Shown here: positions 55,812 through 64,000 of the stretch, piece by piece
How positions within the stretch are numbered: the first letter of the stretch is position 1
How the letters are laid out: the number at the start of each line of letters is the position of its first letter
NCBI RefSeq assembly: GCF_052857255.1
Contig: NC_135497.1
Location: forward strand, 549,673,531-549,737,530
DNA: 64,000 nucleotides
Direction of reading: 5' to 3'
DNA from: Amblyomma americanum
Taxonomy: Eukaryota > Arthropoda > Arachnida > Ixodida > Ixodidae
Made by a program: the position numbers and the translations under genes
Notes under the pieces: model-generated
Seen by the model: only the letters and a program-made list of their open reading frames with translations
The model's database searches: none
What the model was told of the DNA's origin: nothing

Positions 55812-57797
55812 TAAATGCTATTCAATAACATGCTCTTCAGATAAATTTCAGAAAAGGATTCATGCAAAATTATCTCTGGTTATTTGCAAAAGCATCCGTC
55901 TACTTCGCATCTTGAAGATCCATTTCTTGTACTCAATTCGCAGTGTGGTTGAGTATCTTAACAATGACAATCCAGCGGATTGTCTTGTGATTAGTGTCGA
56001 TGTAGAACTATTTTATTCTATCCCGTATGAAGATCTTGTGAAAAGCTTATGAATGTGTATATCGGAGCACAACGATGAGCTCGTGTTTAGGAACGGGTGT
56101 GTAACATGTCTTTTTTGGCACTTGCCTCCTTTTATTTGAAGTGAAGAGCATGTTTGTGGAGTATGGCAGTGCGGCATATGTTCAAAAGTCTGCTAAATGT
56201 ATCGATTCGAAGGTTGCCCCTGTGCTAAGCAATATTCTCTTAAGCAGGGTAGAAGGAATGATTGCCAAGAAATTGCATGGGCTGGGGGAAATCTTTCGCT
56301 ACGTCTATGATTTTCTGGTCTTTTACAAAGGTTGTGATAGTGTGGGACCTGTACATATTGTGAACTTGTTTAAGGAGCAAGGCCTTTGTCTTAAGTTTAC
56401 CTTGGAGAAAATGTCCCAACAAAAAGAGCTGCGGTTTCTGAACCTTACCTTGATGTTCTGCACACGCCATGTGTGCTAGCGATATTCACCCAGGAGTGTT
56501 AAGCAGCTACTTGACTGTTGGTCGAACGATTCTAAGCTAGTGAAAGATAGCATTGCTTCGTCAAGTCTAGGCTTAGTATTGGTGAAGCCATGCTTTTACA
56601 GCGTGACAACTGGTTTCCAAGAGAAGATTTTAAGGCTAATGAAAGCATGATTTCCCAACCATGCTATTGCAGAAAAGTGCGATAATTTGTTAAAGCTGAG
56701 CATATCAGATTGGGCAAGTTGGTCTGACATGCTAAAGATAAGAATGGCGCAGCATCAAGTAATGAGGACAACAGGAGAGCACACCCACGCACAAGTGCCA
56801 TCTTTGGAGCGGATGCAGAATCTAAGAGCGTGTACTTGACATTCAGCGTTGGCAGCCAAGGATCGGGCTCGTTCAATCTTTAGCGTTCAAATCCGTGTTT
56901 CCTCGTTTCCTTGACTGTCAACGCTGAATGTCAAGCACGCGCTCTTGGATTCTGTATCTGCTCCAGGGTTGGCACTTGTGCGTGGGTGTGCTGTCCTGCT
57001 TTCCTCGTTACTTGATGCTGTGCCATTCTTCCCTTTAGCATGTTAAAAGCTGAAACCCTTTCGCAGGGACTGGCATGATCAGGCTGGGGCCAGCCAGTGA
57101 GATGCCAAAAGACTGACTGTGTTACTGTACATACATAAATTGTTGCAAAATTTGAAAACTGTGGCCAGAAGGTATGACGTAAAAATGGTGTGTTCGGCCC
57201 CTAATAAGTTGTCTACAATCTGTAAAATTGTTAATAACTTTGTGAATTTCGTTAGGGAAAAGCACATGTGTCGAGTGAAACGTGGCAATATATATGTGCC
57301 TTGCAACCATTGCATGCATTGCATACCATTATCATGTGGGTGCGTTTATGTTGGTGAAACTGGAATGTGTATCAATGTAAGACTACAGGAGCATGAGAGG
57401 TATTTGGATATTGGTAGGGGTTGTAACTTATCTGCATATTACAAGGGATGTGAAGGCTGCTAGCCGTTCCTTTCGGCAACACGCATTTTGGCACTACGTT
57501 CACAGCAGATTAACCAGAAAATTATCGAGGCTAGATACATCTTATGACTCGGTGACGAATGTGTGAGTGTGCTGCCCATAGCATTAACATGCAGCGGGTT
57601 GGGCTGTCTAGATGAGAGGAATGTTAAGGGCAAACTTTTATTTATGTTGTTATGTAGCTTATGTGTAATTGTGTAGTTTGTGGCATGTGGCTTTTCTGTA
57701 TACTCTCTGTTCACTTCAATAAACTTCAGTTGCGAGTCAGTGCCTGTTTTGTTTCTTTTCTCGTCCCTGTCTCGTGCTGATAGATTCAAGTACTTGT
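55812..57797 (+). pseudogene. Degenerate Penelope-like element, right copy of unit A
   Basis: Mirror of 800-2790. RT motif A CLVISVDVELFYSIPYEDL at 55980-56040. RT core at 56141-56479 (SKVAPVLSNILLSRVE, FRYVYDFLVFYKG). Linker and GIY-YIG at 57119-57463 (LLQNLKTVARRYDVKMVCSAPNK, CGCVYVGETGMCINVRLQEHE). A decayed endonuclease Glu region (QKIIEARYI) follows near 57515. The 3' end has CAATAAACTTCAG near 57718. Several stops and shifts; the N-terminal half is absent. Confidence 0.82.
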
Positions 57798-58519
57798 AGA
57801 GTAGATTCACTGAATTGTGTACTTGCAGAGGCTTGTGAGAAAATGAGAGGAATTTTCTTTCCTTTATGCGGAATGGAAGGTTGAAATTTTTTTACTTAAA
57901 TGTTTGCAGCATTAAATTCTATTCGGAAAGGTAAAACCCACTTTGTTGTACATTTTGTGTGCAATGGTGCCGGTGGCTGCATGCAACTGAAAACATTCGT
58001 CCAGGTTATCTAGCTAGCGTCCTTCTTCCTTGTGCCACATTTTCTGAAATAATATTTTGTCAGATTTATTTCAATCAGAATTTCTAAGAACATATTGGTG
58101 ATCACATAATGGTGATCACATAATTTGGTGATCACATATGACATAATTCAAAGCGTGATCATTGGTATTTTTTAGTCTGTGGCAGTACAATGAGAAGTAC
58201 ATAGTTTATAGTAAAATTAAATATGACCAGTCTAACATAAACAAAACTACTTTTTTTTGAAGGAAAATTCTGCTACTGAAGTGCTGGAGTGACATGGAAT
58301 TATGAAGACGTGGTTAGTGTGCTGTATTCATGATGGCACGAGAACTTGCGTACAGTGCTTCAGGTAACTGGTGAGTAGCTTGGTGCTGTGCTTCTGCTAA
58401 TGTAGCCAAATTATGTTTTTAATCTAAGAGTGTATCTGAAAACTTAAGCAAAAATTGAGTAGTATTTAGATATTCTTGCACCAGATACCACTGTGAGAAT
58501 TAGTTATTAATGATGTGTC
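57798..58519. other. Giant-element interior, no gene seen
   Basis: Mirror of about 1-799. Holds a small local repeat of GGTGATCACATA (about 58096-58140). Nothing else recognised. Confidence 0.45.
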
Positions 58520-58936
58520 TCACATGTACCCTTGTCTGCTGAATATAGTAAGCATGGCTTTCGAGCTGAGTGCCTCCGACGTATGAAAAAAGAATGGCCA
58601 CTGGGCTGCTCCACGACGCGTTGAGTAGCCCAGTGTAGCACATTCAGGCTTCATGGAGTGGAGAATGAAGGCAGTAAATAATTTAAGAGTAGAAAACACA
58701 GCACAAACCACAGGACCAGGAAACTGACAGAACACACCGACCCTGATGACACTTTTTGCATGAAGGGTGTTATAAAGTTGCCTGTCATGTAGTGCAAGAT
58801 GGAGGTCGCACAGGACGGGTGTTAAATATGAGTTGATGCAGACACCTGTCATTACGTAGTACTCGCTGTAGAACTCGAGCAAGAAGCAAAGGTAACAGCT
58901 GAGCATGGCCACTCTTGTGCTTTCCCCCGCAAGCAA
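58520..58936 (-). pseudogene. Degenerate Penelope-like RT fragment
   Basis: A 138-codon minus frame with EFYSEYYVMTGVCINSYLTP, VLCDLHLALHDRQLYNTLHA and KSVIRVG. This matches the spacing of the RT region just before the YVDD box in Penelope proteins (YVQKSGICIGS-LAPVLS-type). The YVDD box itself is not recognisable; the sequence changes to VFCQFPGPVVC. The fragment is partly present at the left window edge (1-80). A third, older Penelope remnant inside the giant element. Confidence 0.5.
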
Positions 58937-60774
58937 TCTGGAATTGCACTTGCACTTAGAAATCTTTTATGCTTTCTCTTGACATATACATCATTGCTGC
59001 ATGTGGCGAGGAAAAGTACGTACCCTTGATGTCAAGTGACAGTGAACTCACAGGGCTGGTAACCGCTCACTGAGGTGTTGTGATATATCTACAGGGCACC
59101 TCATGAGAACAAAGAGCCCTTGAAGGAATTCTCTCAAAGTTTGTTGCCACATGGACCTCTTCGTAATCAATGACTCTAAAAGGCAAGCCTTCCTTTAGTG
59201 TCACAAAAAAAAGGCCTAGGACATGGGTCTTTTTGCTTCTTCATTAGTGCCAAAATGTTTGCTAGCGAGATCTTTTGCAGATATATAATTATTTCACAAA
59301 ATGTCAAGAAGGAGACTGAAGCTGCACCAAGCAGTACCAGTAAAAAACTTATCACAGCTGTTCAAAAAGCAGAAAGACTCATGCCTTCATCCTTCTTTTG
59401 CATCAGACACATGAGGACACTTCGTCTTTCTGGGTCATCATTTTGAAAAGGTTCACATGGCCATGGCCTTTGGTTAAATTTCTGCCAAGAGCCCTTTTTT
59501 GAAACTTGAGCATCCGTTCCTTGTGAGGCACACTGCAGAGATATTGGAATGCCTTAGTGAGCTGCTTCCGGTACGTGTGACTGCATTTTCACTGACATCA
59601 GATATTAGTACGTTTTCTTGCACATGCTGAGATAATGGAAGCTATGAGTGAAAACATGCGGTTTTGGGGAAGTGTGCTTCCTGGGGCCGTATTCCAAGTT
59701 TGTGTCATAATAAAAAGCGTCATAATCTGCCGCAACGGGCATGCCCGGGAACTGGATATAAACTGAGTGCGGGACTTTCGCTTCGTCTTGTCTTGCCTAT
59801 AACAAATTGGATGGACGATGAATTCGGCAAGCGTCTCCCACCTTTTTCAGATGTTACCAATGTTCCTTGCTCGCTAAGTTGTGCATTTAGTACTATGTAC
59901 AGAAAGGCACCTGCATTGAATTGCATCTGGCCCCCATCCTGAGCTACTTTCTATTTGCACAAAATGATAAGCAACTGTAAAGACTTTCATGCGCAGAGTG
60001 CCGCCCGGGAAAGCGCATTTTGTCTGCTTCTTTCTGGACCTGTGGTTTTTACTGTTTACTGTTATGAGAAATGAATTTTGGGCAATAAATTATAACGGGT
60101 TGGTTCTCGGTGAATGGCTTTTGAAAGCTTCTACGAAAGCCGATTGTTCAATAGCGGATGGTTGAAATGTATTTGTGAAATTTATATTTGGCGTTGTGTG
60201 ACCACTAAATGAGGATTTTTTTTATGCTTTTCAGATGGATCCGACAGCAATGTGCAGATGTACAATGTGTGTAGTTTGCCATGAAAATAAAACGTATGTA
60301 CTTGTACTCACCCAAACACTTACCACTCTTTCATTCTAAGCTACATTCTTTGTACGTATGCAATACATAATATGCGTAAAGGAAAGCCTTGTACATAATA
60401 CTTATTTCTTCGGCACCTGGACGGCTATATCTGCAGTGAACATTGCGGGCAGAAGCTATACGAAGACGCATGTTCATGTACTACAGAAAGTACAAAATTA
60501 CAATACAGATAATTTCCGCTCTAGATGAAATGACTTCCGAGTGAACGGAGGACGTATGCATACACATTGCGGAAACTCCAATAAGAACAAAACATAAGCA
60601 TTCGTTGTGAAAAAACGATTTCGGTCTCGTGCATAGCATGGCGTAACTTTCCGTTACCAAGAATGTGACAGTCGTCATACGGAGTCTCTGTTTCTGACAT
60701 TCAGTCCGTACCTTATGTTGCGGAAAACCCTCCGGCAACGCATTACCAGCGGGTTTCTCTGTACTGCGGAGCAT
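58937..60774. other. Giant-element right end, no gene supported
   Basis: No counterpart inside the window because the left copy runs off the edge. Contains open frames of up to about 104 codons (60481-60795 minus) without recognised domains, and possibly more of the Penelope remnant at 58.94-59.6 kb. Confidence 0.4.
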
Positions 60775-60787
60775 TTTTTTTACAGTG
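60775..60787 (-). repeat. Right terminal inverted repeat of giant element
   Basis: TTTTTTTACAGTG, the inverse of 40491-40503. It is followed by CA (60788-60789), duplicating 40489-40490. Confidence 0.75.
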
Positions 60788-63092
60788 CAAGTCACCTGCC
60801 AGCAATGTATTGTGATGTCATACTAAGCCGCGTGACAACGAAGCAATCGACATTTTAGCGGCACTATAATCCTGTGCAGTGCTCCGCCGCCTCGGCTCGT
60901 GACATGCGCTCGCGCTGGCTACGTGGGGCCGCGTGCGGCATAGAAAAATATGCAGCTGATTCCTGTTTCCCAGCCTGTTCGCTTAGTCCGCGTCGCGCGA
61001 TGATAATTTGTAGGGGTCTGAGTCTGTCCGTCAACAGTTTGTTCACCCGGACGCGATTGGAACCCGCAACGCATACGAAGTCACGTGACAACGATGTAAT
61101 GTGACGTCAGACCAAGTCACGTGACAGCAATGTATTGTGATGTCATACTAAGTCGCGTGACAACGAAGCAATCGACATTTCAGCGGCACTATCATCAAGA
61201 GCAGTGCTGCGCCGCCTCGGCTCGTGACATGCGCTCGCGCTGGCTACATGGGGCCGCATGCGGCGTAGAAAAAAATGCAGCTGATTCCTGTTTCCCGGCC
61301 TGTTCGCTTAGTCCGCGCCGCGCTCCGATAGTTTTTAGGGGACTGAGTCTGTCCGTCAACAGTTTGTTGACCCGGACGCGATTCGAACACGCAACGCATA
61401 CGAGGTCACGTGACAACGATGTAATGTGAATTCATACCAAGTCACGTGACAGCAATGTATTGTGATGTCATACTAATTCACGTGACAACGGAGCAATTGA
61501 CATTTTAGCGGCACTATCATTATGAGCAGTGCTGCGTCGCCTCAGCTCGTGACATGGGCTCGCGCTGGCTACGTGGGGCCGCGTGCGGTGTAGAAAAATA
61601 TGCAGCTGATTCCTGTTTCCCGGCCAGTTCGCTTAGTCCGCGTCGCGCTCCGATAGTTTTTAGGGGACTGAGTCTGTCCGTCAACAGTTTGTTGACCCGG
61701 ATGCGATTCGAACACGCAACGCATACGAAGTCACGTGACAACGATGTAATGTGACGTCATACCAAGTCACGTGACAGCAATGTATTTTGATGTCATACTA
61801 AACAGCGTGACAACGAGGCAATCGACATTTTAGCGGCACTATCATCATGAGCAGTGCTGCGCCGCCACGGCTCGTGACATGTGCTCGAGCTGGATTATAA
61901 TGGCCGCGTGCGGCATAGAAAAAATGCAGTTGATTCCTGTTTCCCGGCCTGTTCGTTTCATCCGCGTCGCGCTCTGATAATTTGTAGGGGACTGAGTCTG
62001 CCCGTCAACATTTTGTTGACCCGGACGCGATTCGAACACGCAACGCATACGAGGTCACGTGACAACGATGTAATGTGACGTCAGACCAAGTCACGTGACA
62101 GCAATGTATTGTGATGTAATACTAAGTCACGTGACAACGGAGCAATCGACGTTTTAGCGGCACTATCATTGAGCAGTGCTGCGTCGCCTCGGCTCGTGAC
62201 ATGCGCTCGCACAGGCTACGTGGGGTCGCGTGCGGCTTAAAAAAAATGCAGTTGATTCATGTTTCCCGGCCTGTTCGCTTCGTACGCGTCGCGCTCTGAT
62301 AATTTGTAGTGGATAGAGTCTGTCCGTCAACAGTTTGTTGACCCGGACGCGATTCGAACACGCAACGCATACGAGTCACATGACAACAATGTAATCTGAC
62401 GTCATACCAAGTCACGTGACAGCAATGTATTTTGATGTCATACTAAGCAGCGTGACAACGAGGCAATCGACATTTTAGCGGCACTATCATCATAAGCAGT
62501 GCTGCGCCGCCTCGGCTCCTGACATGCGCTCGCGCTTGCTACGGGGGGGCCAGGTAAGGCGTAAAAAAAAATTGAAGTGGGTTCCTGTTTCCCGGCCTGT
62601 TCGCTTACTCCGCGTCGCGCTACGATAATTTGTAGGGGACTAATTCTCTGTCACTCTACAGTTTGGTGACCCGGACGTGATTCGAACACGCAACACATAC
62701 GAAGTCACGTGACAACGATATAATGTGACGTCATACCAAGTCACGTGACAACAATGCAAGGTTATGCCATACTAAGCCACGTGACAACGATGCAATCGAC
62801 GTTGTAGCGGCAATATCATCATGAAAAGGGCTGCGCCGCCTCGGCTTGTGACATGCGCTCGCGCTGGCTACGTGGGGCCAGGTGCGGCGTAGAAAAAAAA
62901 TGCAATTGATTCCTCTTTCCCGGCTTGTTCGCTTCGTCCGCGTCGCGCCCTGATAATTTGTAGGGGACTAATTATCTGTCCCTCTATAGTTTCTTGACCC
63001 GGAAGCGATTCGAACACGCAATGCTTACGAAGTCACATGACAACGATGTAATTTGACGTCATATCAAGTCACGTGACAGCAATGTATTGTGA
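60788..63092 (+). repeat. Satellite array, part 3 (7 units)
   Basis: Continues the unit broken at 40490. Landmarks are near 60904, 61230, 61554, 61876, 62200, 62524 and 62852. The last two units are more divergent, as expected at an array edge. Ends at 63092, where a Penelope 3' end begins. Confidence 0.92.
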
Positions 63093-64000
63093 TCAGCAAG
63101 GCGGAAATTTGGGCGAGTTGGTAAGTGTTCATTTTCGCTCACAGCGCAACACGAACGGGACACAAGACGAAGGAATAGCAGAAACAGGCGCTGACTATCA
63201 ACTGGTTTTTTATTGAAGAATGAAAAGCGTATAAATACAAACACTGAACTACTTATCAATTAACAAAAAGTTATCTGGAAGGCACGTGGGAGGTTAGATA
63301 GCTCAATTCCCTCTCGGATAACGTTATGGAAGTGCTGCTGATACATTTTGCGTCGTTGTGGTAAATATAAAAAGCTTCCATAACTTCGCTTGTTAATTTA
63401 TTGTTATGTCGGAACAGGATGCGCGTGTTCCTGTAATCGGGAACACATTGACATTTTTTGCACTGGAAAGACGCCTGGGCAAGGGGGTCCCCTTTAGCTC
63501 TCCTTTCTGCATGATCCTTTTCATGCCTGCATTGGCATTGCCTGCTGTGGAAGCCTGTGTGAGACAGGGGGTCATTTTTTCTGGTGTTTTCATGCTCCAT
63601 CAAGCATTTGTTAACGCACCTGCCAGTCTGGCCAATGTACATGGCACCGCAGGATAAGGGGACCTGGTATACCACCCCTACCTCGCAAGGTATAGATGGC
63701 GACACATGACGCACTTTACAAGCATCCCTCTTGCTCTTGCCGTAGTGCCTCTGATTCACCTGTTTGCACATTGCGCTAAGTTTTCTAGGTGCAGAAAAGA
63801 CGACATCAACGTCGTATCTGCCCGCAACTTTTTTCAGCCCATGTGACAAGCAGTGTGCATACGGGACCACAGCCGGCTTTTTCTTTTTGGCTTCTTTCGG
63901 CTGAGCCCCATTCTTGAGCTGCCTAAGAAATTTCTCCGCTGCCCTGGAAATGAGTTGATCTGGGTACCCGTTCACCCGTAACTTGCCTGTTTGCGCCAAA
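63093..64000 (-). mobile_element. Penelope-like element, partial at window edge
   Basis: The minus-strand 3' end joins the satellite at about 63093. It contains TTCAATAAAAAACCAGTTG and AGTCAGCGCCTGTTTCTGC, the usual tick Penelope tail. The coding region runs off the right edge. Confidence 0.85.
63271..64000 (-). CDS. Penelope C-terminal linker and GIY-YIG endonuclease (5' partial)
   Basis: 242 codons visible, open to the window edge. The linker ends VVPYAHCLSHGLKKVAGRYD and VVFSAPRKL. GIY-YIG follows with VVYQVPLSCGAMYIGQTGRC, LMEHENTRKND and a late catalytic Glu (LTSEVMEAFYIY). Between them lies a Cys/His-rich stretch with two similar blocks (DPLSHTGFHSRQCQC and DPLAQASFQCKKCQC). The C-terminus is STSITLSERELSYL. 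No stop or shift in the visible part. The endonuclease nicks target DNA to prime reverse transcription. Confidence 0.85.
   Translation of the reverse strand, partial: LAQTGKLRVNGYPDQLISRAAEKFLRQLKNGAQPKEAKKKKPAVVPYAHCLSHGLKKVAGRYDVDVVFSAPRKLSAMCKQVNQRHYGKSKRDACKVRHVSPSIPCEVGVVYQVPLSCGAMYIGQTGRCVNKCLMEHENTRKNDPLSHTGFHSRQCQCRHEKDHAERRAKGDPLAQASFQCKKCQCVPDYRNTRILFRHNNKLTSEVMEAFYIYHNDAKCISSTSITLSERELSYLTSHVPSR

Larger units (their letters stand above)
40491..60787 (+). mobile_element. Giant CACTG-bounded element, complete right copy (20.3 kb)
   Basis: Starts CACTGTAAAAAAA directly after satellite sequence ending GTCATACCA and ends TTTTTTTTACAGTG before CAAGTCACC. Removing it and one CA rebuilds the satellite unit (GTCATACCAAGTCACC, as at about 39508-39525), so this is a clean insertion with a 2-bp CA duplication. 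The interior carries a MITE, an inverted-repeat insertion, a SINE, two old Penelope units and a younger Penelope element. No transposase was recognised, so it may be non-autonomous, or encode one in small exons. A CACTA/EnSpm-like class is inferred from termini only. Confidence 0.8.

Noticed and set aside
40491..60787. Maverick/Polinton or large DNA-virus insertion
   Set aside because: The ends begin CACTG with a 2-bp duplication. There are no polymerase, integrase or capsid-like frames, and terminal repeats are only about 13 bp.

Overview
The window looks like nuclear DNA of a hard tick (Ixodida). It holds a tRNA-derived SINE that I recognise as the tick family Ruka, many Penelope-like retroelements with GIY-YIG endonucleases, a CR1/L2-like LINE and a Ty3/Gypsy element. 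I see no cellular gene that I can name. Almost all of the sequence is mobile or repetitive, so this is an annotation of nested transposons.

Layout. (1) 1-19290 is one copy, in reverse orientation and running off the left edge, of a giant element that begins CACTGTAAAAAAA. It carries two head-to-head degenerate Penelope elements (about 800-4075), a LINE with a 2A-like motif in ORF1 (4727-9045), a tRNA-like SINE, an inverted-repeat insertion and a PIF/Harbinger-type MITE. (2) 19291-28690 is single-copy DNA with a CpG-rich promoter-like start, weak exon-like pieces, a second head-to-head Penelope pair (24777-27826) and a Ruka SINE. (3) 28691-29075 holds short tandem repeats. (4) From 29076 a satellite array with a unit of about 325 bp begins. 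It is split into three pieces (29076-33564, 38879-40490, 60788-63092) by a young Gypsy element (33565-38878, identical 124-bp LTRs, intact gag and pol, GTAT target duplication) and by the complete second copy of the giant element (40491-60787, 20.3 kb, CA target duplication). (5) A further Penelope element (63093-64000) runs off the right edge.

The two giant-element copies form an inverted repeat with arms over 18 kb, spaced by 21.2 kb. Comparing the arms dates events. The MITE, SINE, inverted-repeat insertion and old Penelope pair are in both copies, so they precede the copies' separation. The LINE is only in the left copy; the right copy preserves the near-empty site (50583-50588). A nearly intact Penelope element (52521-55798, 13-bp target duplication) is only in the right copy. 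By eye the arms differ at roughly 2-5 percent of positions in the stretches I compared.

No transposase for the giant element was recognised. Its termini and 2-bp target duplication suggest a CACTA/EnSpm-like (CMC) relative, but that is inference. Most short open frames in both arms change amino acids between the copies and are probably not genes. One 73-codon frame (16339-16560 and 43218-43439) differs mainly at silent positions and is the best internal coding candidate.
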